A DNA stretch of 16,690 nt from an uncultured Eubacteriales bacterium (GCA_934395135.1 CAKRRK010000028.1:1-16690); one strand, 5' to 3'; numbered from the stretch's first letter, positions 5,990-13,815 are shown. Program-made: numbers and translations. The notes: generated by a model from the letters alone, not told the origin.

Positions 5990-6470
5990 GGCTTTGGCAG
6001 AAAAGAGGCTTTGAAACAGAGCGTACTGTTTTTCATGCATATCCAGGCAAAAGGTCCTTGCCCGGCAGTTTTTTATGGCTTCAACCAAGGAAAAACTGGC
6101 GGAAACAAACTAAAATTTCGCATAAGGTACCGGAAAGCGGCGTATCCCGCAAGATTTTCGCCATGCCTCCAAGGTGTGCCGTAAAACCGAGCGCCATTTG
6201 GGCGCCGCAGAAGCTATGAAATGCATGGTGGAAATGCCCCGCATCCATTCGATTCTTTTCGGCCGATAAACTTCCCGGCAATTTTTCTTACCATCCAATG
6301 CCATATCGGTGTCCTCTTCGGCTTTTATTTTGTCGGTTTGCATGCCGGTATTATGCGCTTATATCGAAATTCTTCCGGAATCTTCCATCCCTTGCAACGG
6401 GCAGAAAGGATGGAGCTTGCCCTTCCGCTGACAAGCGCGCCTGCCCCCGCTTTGCCTGTACGGCAGAAAG

Positions 6471-6503
6471 AGGGCGAACGCCTTCTCTCCGTGCGTTCGC
6501 CCT
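6471..6503. repeat. GC-rich inverted repeat
   Basis: AGGGCGAACGC (6471-6481) pairs perfectly with GCGTTCGCCCT (6493-6503) around an 11-base loop. It has no good T run in either direction, so termination is uncertain. It lies between two convergent operons. Confidence 0.5.
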
Positions 6504-6540
6504 TAAATGATGAGGAAGAATGCTCGCAGTTCGAAACTGG

Positions 6541-6564
6541 AAAAAGCCTTGTGCCAGAAGGCTT
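6541..6564 (-). terminator. Candidate terminator of the pyk/YitT operon
   Basis: On the minus strand AAGCCTT (6564-6558), loop CTGGCAC, AAGGCTT (6550-6544) followed by TTT (five T in a row with the stem). It lies about 180 bases past the YitT-family stop, which is far; no better terminator was seen closer. Confidence 0.4.
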
Positions 6565-6746
6565 GGCAGACGGAAAAGACAAGGATTGCAACAATGAATG
6601 ACAGCCTCTTTTTTGCGGTGTTGCGCCCCGTTTGGAAGTTTGGCGCGGGTACAGCCGTGAAAAAACGAACTGCCCGGATATGGGAGAAAAGCCGCATGGC
6701 AAGGCGTTTCACAAAGAAATCCCGTTTCACATCCAAACTTTGAACA

Positions 6747-7634
6747 TTATTTTTTGTTGCTGCCGAACACATCGGCCGCTTCGGTAATGGAAATGAATGC
6801 AGCGTCGTCATTGTCGTGAACAATGGTACGCATTCTGCCGATTTGAAAGCGGTTTACCACAAAATAAATGATAGTTTTGCCTTCATTGGAATAATAGCCA
6901 TGGGCATCGATGAGGGTAATGCCGCTGCCAAAGGCTTCAGACAACGCGCTGCTGATTTCTTCCGGTTTTGTAGTGATAATCGTAGCGGCTTTGGCGCGGT
7001 CAAAGCCCTCGACAATAAAATCAATGGTTTTCAGCGCAATGGCATATGTAATGATGGAATAGAGGGAAAAAATCCAGCTGTGCATCAGGAATCCCGCAAT
7101 CACATACAAAATCACATTGTAAATCATAATAAAGGTGCCCACGGTAAGCCCGATCTGTTTTGCGAAAATGACCGCCATCACGTCCACGCCGTCAATGGCG
7201 CCGCCGAACCGGATGGTAAGGCCGCTGCCGATGCCGGATACCAGACCGCCGAACACGGCACACAGCAGCAAATCAGTCCCGGCGAAGGGGGAAGACGCCG
7301 CGACGTCGACAGGAAAGATGTCGCTGATGAGAAAGGCGCTGAGGGAATAAATCAACACGGCATAGAGGGAATAGATGGTAAAGGCCGGCCCCTGCCGCTT
7401 TAACCCATAAAGGAAGAACGGAATGTTCAGAATCAGCAGAAAGAGGGACAGGGTGCATGCCGGAGGAGTTATCTCCGAAAGCAGCATAGCAGTGCCGGAA
7501 AAGCCGCTGTCATACAGGGAAACCGGAGAGAGGAACATAATAACACCGATGGAGTTTATGATGCCAGCAATGGTGAGGAGCAGAAAATTCTGCCACTTGA
7601 GGGAAAGGGGGGATGATTTGACTGCGCGTTTCAT
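6747..7634 (-). CDS. YitT-family membrane protein (DUF161/DUF2179)
   Basis: This 295-residue protein has about five to six membrane segments in residues 18-215, including INSIGVIMFLSPVSLYDSGF and the family's glycine-rich loop (SGIGSGLTIRFGGAIDGVDV), and then a soluble C-terminal DUF2179 domain of about 80 residues (AATIITTKPEEISSALSEAF, then GITLIDAHGYYSNEGKTIIY). YitT proteins are widespread in Firmicutes and their molecular role is not settled. ATG 7634 has AAGGAGG 6 bases upstream and lies 23 bases after the pyruvate kinase stop, so it is very likely the last gene of the kinase/regulator/pyk operon. Its function there is unknown; a transport or small-molecule sensing role is guesswork. 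Confidence 0.9.
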   Translation of the reverse strand: MKRAVKSSPLSLKWQNFLLLTIAGIINSIGVIMFLSPVSLYDSGFSGTAMLLSEITPPACTLSLFLLILNIPFFLYGLKRQGPAFTIYSLYAVLIYSLSAFLISDIFPVDVAASSPFAGTDLLLCAVFGGLVSGIGSGLTIRFGGAIDGVDVMAVIFAKQIGLTVGTFIMIYNVILYVIAGFLMHSWIFSLYSIITYAIALKTIDFIVEGFDRAKAATIITTKPEEISSALSEAFGSGITLIDAHGYYSNEGKTIIYFVVNRFQIGRMRTIVHDNDDAAFISITEAADVFGSNKK

Positions 7635-7657
7635 GCAGGCCTCCTTTTTAAAAATTA

Positions 7658-9070
7658 TTATATAGTATCCAGTTTGATGAGGTTTGTGTTGCCGGAAATT
7701 CCTTGGGTTACGCCGCCGGTAAGGACGATTTTATCACCTTTTTTCAGAGAAAATGTTTCTTTTGCAATCTTTTTTGCCATATAGAACAACACATCGGTGG
7801 AGTCATAGGCTTCAAACATCATAGGCTGCACACCCCAGGACAAGGCAAGTCTCCGCCAGGTCTTTTCGCTGGTGGTCAGTGCGACAATGTCCACCGGGGA
7901 ACGGAACCGGGACACCATCCGGGCTGTCGTGCCGGAGATAGAGCATACGGCGATGGCCTTGGCGAGGATATCCACCGCCATCGCGCATGTAGCATGGGAG
8001 ATGGCGTCCACTGTGTCCTTGATGGTAAAATCCGTGTGCAGAAACAGGTTGGCATAGTTGATGTTTTCTTCTGTCTGCCGAAGGATGCGGGACATGGTTT
8101 CCACCGTCAGTGCCGGAAATTTTCCGGCCGCCGTTTCACCAGACAGCATAACGGCACTGGTGCCGTCGTATACGGCGTTTGCCACGTCGGAGGTTTCCGC
8201 CCGGGTAGGACGGGGATTGGAAATCATAGATTCCAGCATTTCCGTGGCAGTGATCACCCGCTTGCCCAGCAGCCGGCATTTGGTGATGAGTTTTTTCTGC
8301 ACCGAAGGAAGTTCTTCAAAGGGAATTTCCACACCCAGATCCCCTCGGCCGATCATAATGCCGCTGCACGCCTCGCAGATTTCCTCAATATGGTCCACGC
8401 CGGCGCGGTTTTCTATTTTGGCGATCAGCTCAATGTCCTGCATGTTGTGTTCCTTCAGCAGATTCCGGATGGCAAGCAGATCCGCCTTGCCGGACACAAA
8501 GGAGCAGGCGATAAAATCTGCGTCGTTCTGCGCGCCGAACAAAATGTCCTGTTTGTCCTGTTCGCTGAGATATTCCTGCGTGAGCACTTTGTTGGGAAAA
8601 CTCATGCTTTTGCGGTCGGACAGCTCCCCGCCGACAATTACGGTGCATACAGCGTCGGTTTCTCCGACGTCGTCCACCCGGAATTCCACAAGGCCGTTGT
8701 TTACCAAAATTTTATCGCCGGGCTGCAGGTCGCCCATCAGGCCTTTGTAGGATACGGAAACCCTGTGCTCATCCCCGGAAATATCCTGCGTGGTAAAGGT
8801 GAAGCGGTCTCCTGCCGTCAGTTGAACCTTTCCGGCAGCAAAGGTTTTGATCCGGTACTCCGGGCCTTTGGTGTCCACCATGATGGCAATGGGAAGCCCC
8901 AGTTTTTCCCGGACTTTCTTAATGAGATTGATTTTTTGCAGATGCTCCGCATGGGTGCCATGGGAGAAGTTCAGCCGGGCCACATTCATACCCTTGCGGC
9001 ACATATCCGTCAGGGTGTCTTCGTTGGCGCAGGCTGGGCCAATGGTGCATACAATTTTTGTTTTTCTCAT
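7658..9070 (-). CDS. pyk: Pyruvate kinase
   Basis: Cytoplasmic glycolytic enzyme that makes pyruvate and ATP from phosphoenolpyruvate and ADP. At 470 residues it is the standard form, without the extra C-terminal PEP-utiliser domain of Bacillus enzymes. Visible motifs are MRKTKIVCTIGPA, then NVARLNFSHGTHAEH, VDTKGPEYR (residues 65-73), KIENRAGV, IMIGRGDLGVEIPFEELP, the MLESMISNPRPTRAE active-site segment and DGTSAVMLSGETAAGK. Glu71 matches Glu117 of rabbit muscle enzyme, the residue that marks K+-dependent pyruvate kinases. The following position 120 equivalent is Ile rather than Thr. ATG 9070 (MRKTKI) is chosen over upstream starts because the longer frame lies inside the response-regulator gene. 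GAGGGAGA overlaps the regulator's stop, and the gap is 8 bases, so the two are co-transcribed. Confidence 0.97.
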   Translation of the reverse strand: MRKTKIVCTIGPACANEDTLTDMCRKGMNVARLNFSHGTHAEHLQKINLIKKVREKLGLPIAIMVDTKGPEYRIKTFAAGKVQLTAGDRFTFTTQDISGDEHRVSVSYKGLMGDLQPGDKILVNNGLVEFRVDDVGETDAVCTVIVGGELSDRKSMSFPNKVLTQEYLSEQDKQDILFGAQNDADFIACSFVSGKADLLAIRNLLKEHNMQDIELIAKIENRAGVDHIEEICEACSGIMIGRGDLGVEIPFEELPSVQKKLITKCRLLGKRVITATEMLESMISNPRPTRAETSDVANAVYDGTSAVMLSGETAAGKFPALTVETMSRILRQTEENINYANLFLHTDFTIKDTVDAISHATCAMAVDILAKAIAVCSISGTTARMVSRFRSPVDIVALTTSEKTWRRLALSWGVQPMMFEAYDSTDVLFYMAKKIAKETFSLKKGDKIVLTGGVTQGISGNTNLIKLDTI

Positions 9071-9078
9071 AATACAGA

Positions 9079-9786
9079 TCAGTCTCCCTCTATCATACGG
9101 TATCCAACGCCAACCTCGGTGAAAATATATTGGGGTTCCGCTGGATTTTTTTCGATTTTTCGGCGGATATGCGCCATATTGACACGGAGTATCTGGTTGT
9201 CGCTTTTGGCATTTGGCCCCCAAAGTTCCCGGATAATGAAATCATAGGTCAGCACTTTGCCGGAAAACTTCCCCAGCAAGGATACAATTTTAAATTCGTT
9301 TTGCGTCAGATTGGCGTCCTTGCCGTCCACAAACACCCGGTATTTGTCATAGTCAATCACAAGGCCGCCGGCGATAAATTTGCCGCCTACGGCGATGTTT
9401 TTATCAGAGCTTGCCGTTCTTGTGTGCCGGATCGCGGCGCGAATGCGGGCGAGCAGTTCCGAAGTACCGAAAGGTTTTGTAATATAATCGTCCGCCCCCA
9501 GATCCAGTGCGCGGACTTTATCTTTTTCATGAGAACGGGCGGACACCACAAGGATCGGCATGTGGGACCATTCCCGTACAAATTTTAAAATTTCCATGCC
9601 ATCCATATCCGGCAGTCCCAGATCCAGAATGATGACATCCGGACAATGGGAGGTAATCAGCCCGTAAGCATCCTGCCCGGTGTGGGCAAGGATGACGTCG
9701 TAGTTGTTTACTTCCAGTATGGTACTGATGAAATTGCTGATGCTTTTTTCGTCTTCCACGATCAGGACTTTGTCCTTAATGGCCAT
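9079..9786 (-). CDS. kdpE: OmpR-family response regulator, KdpE-like
   Basis: This 235-residue protein has a receiver domain (residues 6-120) with acidic pocket ED at 11-12, phospho-acceptor Asp55 in IILDLGLPDMDG and Lys in ITKPF, then an OmpR-type winged helix (about 135-232). The end, LWGPNAKSDNQILRVNMAHI and onward to TEVGVGYRM, closely follows the KdpE type, where GPN...LRV is typical. KdpE regulates the K+ pump operon kdpFABC in other bacteria; no kdp pump genes are in this window. ATG 9786 overlaps the kinase gene by 25 bases and has AAGGAGG in front, so the pair is translationally coupled. Its site may be the two direct repeats upstream of the kinase promoter. The target is unproven. 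Confidence 0.9.
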   Translation of the reverse strand: MAIKDKVLIVEDEKSISNFISTILEVNNYDVILAHTGQDAYGLITSHCPDVIILDLGLPDMDGMEILKFVREWSHMPILVVSARSHEKDKVRALDLGADDYITKPFGTSELLARIRAAIRHTRTASSDKNIAVGGKFIAGGLVIDYDKYRVFVDGKDANLTQNEFKIVSLLGKFSGKVLTYDFIIRELWGPNAKSDNQILRVNMAHIRRKIEKNPAEPQYIFTEVGVGYRMIEGD

Positions 9787-10853
9787 AGGTCTGCCTCCTT
9801 TTCAAGGGGTAATGTAAATTGAAACATTGCGCCGCCGGTCTTCCGATTTTTTGCCGTCATTGTTCCGCCATGAGCTTTGATAATGCTTAGGCAAACGGAC
9901 AGACCGATGCCCATATTGCGCTTTGCGTTGGAATCGCCCGGACTGGAGGGATGGGGATACCCGCTGAACAGATGGGGAAAGACTGCTTCATCAATGCCGG
10001 CGCCGTCGTCTTCCACGGTAAACACGGCAAACTGCCCGCGTTTCACAATGGTAACTGTAATGTGGGACGGCTTGCCATGGATCATCGCGTTTTCCAGCAG
10101 ATTGATGATCACCTGCTCTATCAGGATGGCATCCATTGGAACAAAGAAAATATCCGGGGGAATATGGATGGCAATCTCCGCCTCGGGAAACCGCTTTTTA
10201 AATTTTCTTATGATTTCGCCTATAATTTCTTCCACGGCTTCCGGCTCTTTTTCGATCTTCGCCTTGTCGCCGCCAATCCGGGTGACGGAAAGCAGATTCT
10301 CCACAATGCGAAGCAGCCATTGGGCCTCGTTGCGTACATCCTCCATCAGTTCGATTTTTTTTCGGTCGGATAGGCGCTCATAGTTTTCCAGGCAGGCAGA
10401 GGCTGAGCCCATAATAGAGGTCAGAGGCGTGCGGATGTCATGGGAAACCGCGCGCAGAAGGTTGCTGCGCATTTTTTCTTTTTCGATTTCCGCCCGCATT
10501 TTTTCCTGCTCCTTGATTTGCGTAGTGAGCATGCTGACGATGACGGAAACGGAAAACATGGTGAAAAACGTAATCGGATAGCCGGCAATGGAAAAATCAA
10601 AATGAAAATAGGGAAATGTAAACGCATAATTTACGCCAAAAACCGCTGCCACGGAAGCAAAGGCGCCGTAAAGATAGCCGTTGGTAAAGCGGGAGATGAG
10701 CACCACAGCCAACACGAAAATCATAGGCACATAGGTGTCGGCGGCGTTGAACAGCTTAAGCAGGGAGCAAAGCAGAGTTGCAAGTCCCAGGATTAAAATG
10801 GTTTTCAGCGTATCCTGCCAGGAAAATGGCAGATGGCTGCCGCGGTACTTCAT
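9762..10853 (-). CDS. KdpD-type sensor histidine kinase lacking the KdpD/Usp region
   Basis: This 363-residue protein begins with four membrane segments (about residues 15-110; includes YVPMIFVLAVVLISRFTNGY) of the DUF4118 type, followed by a short linker (TQIKEQEKMRAEIEKEK) and a HisKA domain with phospho-acceptor His138 in AVSHDIRTPLTS. The HATPase part has the N box NLLENAMIHG, the G1 box VEDDGAGID and the G2 box GIGLSVCLSIIKAHGG. Full KdpD is about 900 residues and carries an N-terminal KdpD plus universal-stress-protein region on the cytoplasmic side; it is absent here. ATG 10853 is chosen because GGGGGAA precedes it; a longer open frame to 11150 would cross a promoter and a terminator. 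It is the first gene of a four-gene operon. Confidence 0.9.
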   Translation of the reverse strand: MKYRGSHLPFSWQDTLKTILILGLATLLCSLLKLFNAADTYVPMIFVLAVVLISRFTNGYLYGAFASVAAVFGVNYAFTFPYFHFDFSIAGYPITFFTMFSVSVIVSMLTTQIKEQEKMRAEIEKEKMRSNLLRAVSHDIRTPLTSIMGSASACLENYERLSDRKKIELMEDVRNEAQWLLRIVENLLSVTRIGGDKAKIEKEPEAVEEIIGEIIRKFKKRFPEAEIAIHIPPDIFFVPMDAILIEQVIINLLENAMIHGKPSHITVTIVKRGQFAVFTVEDDGAGIDEAVFPHLFSGYPHPSSPGDSNAKRNMGIGLSVCLSIIKAHGGTMTAKNRKTGGAMFQFTLPLEKEADLWPLRTKS

Positions 10854-10959
10854 AGCGTTCCCCCAAATCTGTTGTTTCACAAGGAAATCCCAGAAAAAGA
10901 AATTCCAGAAAAACAATGGTATGTGTTCCGGCGGTGCCAGTATCGGCACCCCTAGGATC

Positions 10960-11035
10960 ATTATAGCATAGATACCGGAAAGAATAGATGAAAAATGTGC
11001 GAACAGAGGGGGGTGATCCGTTAAGAATCCGTTAA
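10960..11035 (-). promoter_or_regulatory. Promoter and tandem direct repeats upstream of the kinase gene
   Basis: A perfect TATAAT lies at 10965-10960 on the minus strand, about 107 bases before the start codon; the -35 is weak (TCTATT, 10988-10983). Farther upstream ATCCGTTAA occurs twice in tandem (11016-11024 and 11027-11035 on the plus strand), with an 11-base period. OmpR-family regulators bind tandem direct repeats of about one helical turn, so this is a good candidate site for the KdpE-like protein and the weak -35 fits activation. The terminator of the upstream operon ends at 11034. Confidence 0.55.
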
Positions 11036-11071
11036 AAAAACACCTCCCGCGCCCATGGCGTGCGGGAGGTG
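11034..11071 (-). terminator. Strong intrinsic terminator after the PspC gene
   Basis: On the minus strand CACCTCCCGC (11071-11062) pairs with GCGGGAGGTG (11050-11041), with an inner GCC/GGC pairing, followed by seven T (11040-11034). It lies 15 bases past the PspC gene stop and separates that operon from the kinase operon. Confidence 0.9.
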
Positions 11072-11085
11072 CAGGGATGCGTTCA

Positions 11086-11304
11086 TCAATAATCGGTATG
11101 GGTTCGGCGGGAATTCTCCGGCTCATACGGCATAAGGATAGCGGCCACAAGGTAAATCACGAAACCAACGCAATAGCCAAAGCAGAGAACTACCAGCAGA
11201 ATGCGCACAATCGTGGGGTCAACATCAAAATAATCTGCAATGCCGCCGCATACGCCGCACAGTTTTTTATCGGTGCGGGATTTATACAAACGTTTGCGCT
11301 TCAT
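11086..11304 (-). CDS. PspC-domain membrane protein
   Basis: A 72-residue protein that is little more than one PspC domain. It has the N-terminal basic segment MKRKRLYKSRTDKKLCGVCG with the family pattern KxLCGVCGGIADYFDVDPTI, and one long membrane segment (about residues 35-58, VRILLVVLCFGYCVGFVIYL and on). PspC proteins are linked to envelope stress; this short form has no known partner or enzyme domain here. ATG 11304 has GGAGGTG 7 bases upstream; an in-frame TTG at 11310 is closer to that site and is less likely. It starts 19 bases after the citrate synthase stop, so the two are probably co-transcribed, which is an unusual pairing. The family is clear; the role is not. Confidence 0.9.
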   Translation of the reverse strand: MKRKRLYKSRTDKKLCGVCGGIADYFDVDPTIVRILLVVLCFGYCVGFVIYLVAAILMPYEPENSRRTHTDY

Positions 11305-11323
11305 AGTCAAACACCTCCGGTGG

Positions 11324-12685
11324 CTATCGGTCCAGCAGCTTCACATATTGTTTTTCGCGGTACAGAGGCTTGTAGGCAGGGCGGATGATCCGCTTGCTGT
11401 TGGCCAGTTCCTCCTGGCGGTGAGCCAGCCAGCCCGCGATGCGGGCGGAAGCGAACAGAGGGGTGAACAGCTCGGTAGGAATGTTCAGCATCTGATAAAT
11501 CAGCCCGGAATACATATCCACATTGGCGCACACTACTTTATCAGAACCCTTTACGTTCCAAAGCACCTCCGGCGTCAAATCTTCCACCAGTTCCCGGAGT
11601 TTGAAATCCTCCATAAAACCGGTCCGTTCCGCAAGGGGAAGGGCGGTGCTTTTCAGGGCGATGGTGCGGGGATCGCTCAGCGTATATACGGCGTGGCCCA
11701 TGCCGTAGATCAGGCCGGATCCGTCGTTTGCCTCCCGCCGGAGAAGTTTGACCAGATAATCATAGACCTGCTTTTTGTCCGTGATGTCCGCCACGTTGGC
11801 CTTGAGGTCGTCAAACATTTCCACCACGCGGAGGTTGGCGCCGCCATGGCGCGGCCCCTTCAGGGAACCGATGGCGGCGGAAATGGCGGAATAGGTATCG
11901 GAACTGGAAGAAGAAACCACTCTGGCGGCGAAGGCGGAGTTGTTGCCGCCGCCATGCTCCGCATGCAAAATCAGGCACCGGTCCAGCAGAACCGCTTCTT
12001 CATAAGAATATTTGCCATCCGGCCGAATCAGACGCAAAATATTTTCTGCGGAGGATTTTTCCGGGTCCGGGTTTCGGAGATACATGCTTTTGTTGTCGAA
12101 ATACCGGCGTTTTGCCTGATAAGCATGGGAAATGATGACCGGAAACCGGGCCAAAAGCTCCACGCTTTGCCGCATGACATTCTCCATAGAAATATCGTCC
12201 GGGTTTTCGTCATAAGAATAAAGGGCCAGAGTCGCGCTGGCCAGTTTGTTCATAATATTGGGACTGGGCGCCCGCATCAGGATATCTTCGGTGAAATTTG
12301 GCGGCAGGAGGCTGGCGTTGCCCACCGCGTTCCGGAACGCGGAAAGCTCGCCGGTGTCTGGCAGGTTGCCGCACAGCAGAAGATAGGCGACTTCCTCATA
12401 GCCAAAGCGTCTTTCCTCTTCAAATCCTTCCAGCAGATCAAAGATATTGTAACCGCGGTAGTTTAATACACCCTGCACCGGACGGCGCTCTCCTTCGTCC
12501 ACAATATAGCCGTGAACGTTGCTCACCGTGGTGAGACCGGCCAAAACGCCGGTGCCGTCGCTGTTGCGCAGGCCGCGTTTTACGCCATATTTTGTATAAT
12601 ATTCCGGCCTGATTTGGTTATTTTCCGCGAAGCTTGCGCATAAGTCTTTAATGACATCCATATCCATGGAATTACAGTTGTCCAA
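11324..12685 (-). CDS. gltA: Citrate synthase
   Basis: Condenses oxaloacetate and acetyl-CoA to citrate, the entry step of the oxidative half TCA route used by many anaerobes for glutamate synthesis. The 453-residue protein has the family motifs: the core GYNIFDLLEGFEEERRFGYE early region, HAEHGGGNNSAFAARVVSSS with the first active-site His, GMGHAVYTLSDPR with the second His, and NVDMYSGLIYQML with the Asp. The best start is TTG 12685: AGAGGTGA lies 7 bases upstream, whereas the nearest ATG (12667) is about 25 bases away. The N-terminal extension ahead of YGVKRGLRN is usual in Clostridia. A 2-methylcitrate role cannot be ruled out. The PspC gene follows after 19 bases. Confidence 0.95.
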   Translation of the reverse strand: MDNCNSMDMDVIKDLCASFAENNQIRPEYYTKYGVKRGLRNSDGTGVLAGLTTVSNVHGYIVDEGERRPVQGVLNYRGYNIFDLLEGFEEERRFGYEEVAYLLLCGNLPDTGELSAFRNAVGNASLLPPNFTEDILMRAPSPNIMNKLASATLALYSYDENPDDISMENVMRQSVELLARFPVIISHAYQAKRRYFDNKSMYLRNPDPEKSSAENILRLIRPDGKYSYEEAVLLDRCLILHAEHGGGNNSAFAARVVSSSSSDTYSAISAAIGSLKGPRHGGANLRVVEMFDDLKANVADITDKKQVYDYLVKLLRREANDGSGLIYGMGHAVYTLSDPRTIALKSTALPLAERTGFMEDFKLRELVEDLTPEVLWNVKGSDKVVCANVDMYSGLIYQMLNIPTELFTPLFASARIAGWLAHRQEELANSKRIIRPAYKPLYREKQYVKLLDR

Positions 12686-12724
12686 ATAAAGTCACCTCTT
12701 GCAATCGAACTGCGTTATGCAATT

Positions 12725-12753
12725 ATTTTACTTGAAGGTTGCAGAAAAGTCAA
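12725..12753 (-). promoter_or_regulatory. Promoter of citrate synthase
   Basis: On the minus strand TTGACT (12753-12748), a 17-base spacer and TAAAAT (12730-12725), about 40 bases before the TTG start. It lies in the short divergent gap to spoIID; the spoIID ribosome site is just beyond it, and no sigma-E-like box for spoIID was recognised. Confidence 0.65.
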
Positions 12754-12771
12754 ATTATTGGAGGAAGAATT

Positions 12772-13815
12772 GTGAAAAGGATTATTTTTTTGGGAATTGT
12801 TCTAATAACGGTGATCTACGTCGCCCCCTTTTTATATAACGAATACTATGACCGGGTAATTCAAACGGTGGGTATCGGGGAGAATCCGCCGGCAGACGGG
12901 GAAAATCTTTCCGGTTCCACCCACACCGATATGCCGTCGGCCGGTGCCGATGCAGTGGATTTTGGCGATACCATCACAATAAAAGCCCAGATCAGCGGAG
13001 AGGTGCGCACAATGGGCCTGGAAGAATATGTGGCAGGAGTGGTTGCAAGTGAGATATCCCCGGTCTTTCAAAAAGAGGCCCTTAAGGCCCAGGCCGTGGC
13101 GGCCAGAACCTATATTGTCTATAAACTGCAAAACGGAGGAAACAAGGATGCAAGGCACAACGGCGCCGACGTGTGCGACGACTACACCCACTGTACCGCC
13201 TACCAGGACATCGGTGATCCGGCATTGTGGGGAGACAAGCATGAACCCTATCGGAACAACATTGTGGAGGCGGTGCTTGCCACCCGGGGGGAAATTCTGG
13301 AATATGACGGCGAGCCGATTGTGGCAGTGTTTCATGCAGCGTCATCCGGCAGTACGGAACGGGCGCTGGATGTCTGGGGCAGTGATATCCCGTATTTGCA
13401 GGCCGTGTCCAGCGAAGGGGATTTGGATTGTCCTGAATACAGCGGGACAGTAACGGTGCCGGCGGAAGAGTTCCGAAAAAAAATGACGGAAAAGTACCCC
13501 GGAATTTATGTAAAGGGTGCGCCGGACACATGGTTTACGGCGTCAAACCGGAGTGAAAGCGGCGGCATCATCACGGCGACCGTCGGCGGCGTAGAAGTAA
13601 AAGGAACGGATATCCGCAGCCTGTTTTCCTTAAGCTCCACCAATTTTACCTTAAAAACAACGGAAGATTCCATTACTTTTGTGACAAAAGGGTATGGCCA
13701 CGGCGTGGGGCTGAGCCAATATGGCGCAGAGGCGATGGCCGAGGAAGGCCATAGCTATCGGGAAATTCTGGCGCATTACTATCAAAACACAAAAATCGAA
13801 AAATTTGCAAAATAG
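12772..13815 (+). CDS. spoIID: Stage II sporulation protein D (peptidoglycan lytic transglycosylase)
   Basis: SpoIID cuts septal peptidoglycan during engulfment of the forespore, together with SpoIIM and SpoIIP at the mother-cell membrane. The 347-residue protein has an N-terminal membrane anchor (about residues 3-22) and the catalytic segment LEEYVAGVVASEISP, where Glu94 is the likely catalytic acid, then KAQAVAARTYIVYK. Residues His129, Cys135, His140 and Cys141 (RHNGADVCDDYTHC) match the spacing of the zinc site described for C. difficile SpoIID. Further motifs are AVFHAASSGSTERA and GYGHGVGLSQYGAEAMA. I chose GTG 12772 because GGAGGAAG sits 5 bases upstream; the frame opens earlier at 12739 without a site. 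It is followed by spoIIQ after 48 bases. Confidence 0.96.
   Translation: MKRIIFLGIVLITVIYVAPFLYNEYYDRVIQTVGIGENPPADGENLSGSTHTDMPSAGADAVDFGDTITIKAQISGEVRTMGLEEYVAGVVASEISPVFQKEALKAQAVAARTYIVYKLQNGGNKDARHNGADVCDDYTHCTAYQDIGDPALWGDKHEPYRNNIVEAVLATRGEILEYDGEPIVAVFHAASSGSTERALDVWGSDIPYLQAVSSEGDLDCPEYSGTVTVPAEEFRKKMTEKYPGIYVKGAPDTWFTASNRSESGGIITATVGGVEVKGTDIRSLFSLSSTNFTLKTTEDSITFVTKGYGHGVGLSQYGAEAMAEEGHSYREILAHYYQNTKIEKFAK

Larger units (their letters stand above)
6001..6746. other. Long stretch without a convincing gene
   Basis: Open frames of 60-126 codons occur on both strands (for example 6221-6601 plus and 6503-6823 minus), but none has a ribosome binding site, a recognisable domain or a clean relation to its neighbours, and one runs into the YitT-family gene. 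Two hairpins are visible: an 11-base stem at 6471-6481/6493-6503, and a terminator-like one at 6544-6564. The stretch separates convergent operons. It may be decayed coding sequence or a strain-specific insertion. Confidence 0.5.

Noticed and set aside
6221..6601. 126-codon plus-strand frame in the long gap
   Set aside because: No ribosome binding site and no recognisable domain; it contains a hairpin and overlaps equally good frames on both strands.
6503..6823. 106-codon minus-strand frame overlapping YitT
   Set aside because: Overlaps the end of a clear gene, lacks a ribosome site and contains a terminator-like hairpin.
7658..9223. Longer pyruvate kinase starting at 9223
   Set aside because: The extra 51 residues overlap the response regulator and are unlike any pyruvate kinase N-terminus. 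MRKTKIVCTIGPA is the normal start.
7703..9247. 514-codon open frame on the plus strand opposite pyk
   Set aside because: Antisense shadow of a clear pyruvate kinase; its composition is rich in H, G and F with no domain or ribosome site. Long opposite frames are common in GC-rich third-position genes.
9762..11150. Longer histidine kinase starting at 11150
   Set aside because: The extension crosses a strong terminator, the direct repeats and a TATAAT box, and lies opposite the PspC gene end. ATG 10853 has a ribosome site and starts the membrane part directly.
11240..12466. 408-codon plus-strand open frame opposite citrate synthase
   Set aside because: Shadow frame of citrate synthase; no domain, no ribosome site and a repetitive low-quality composition.
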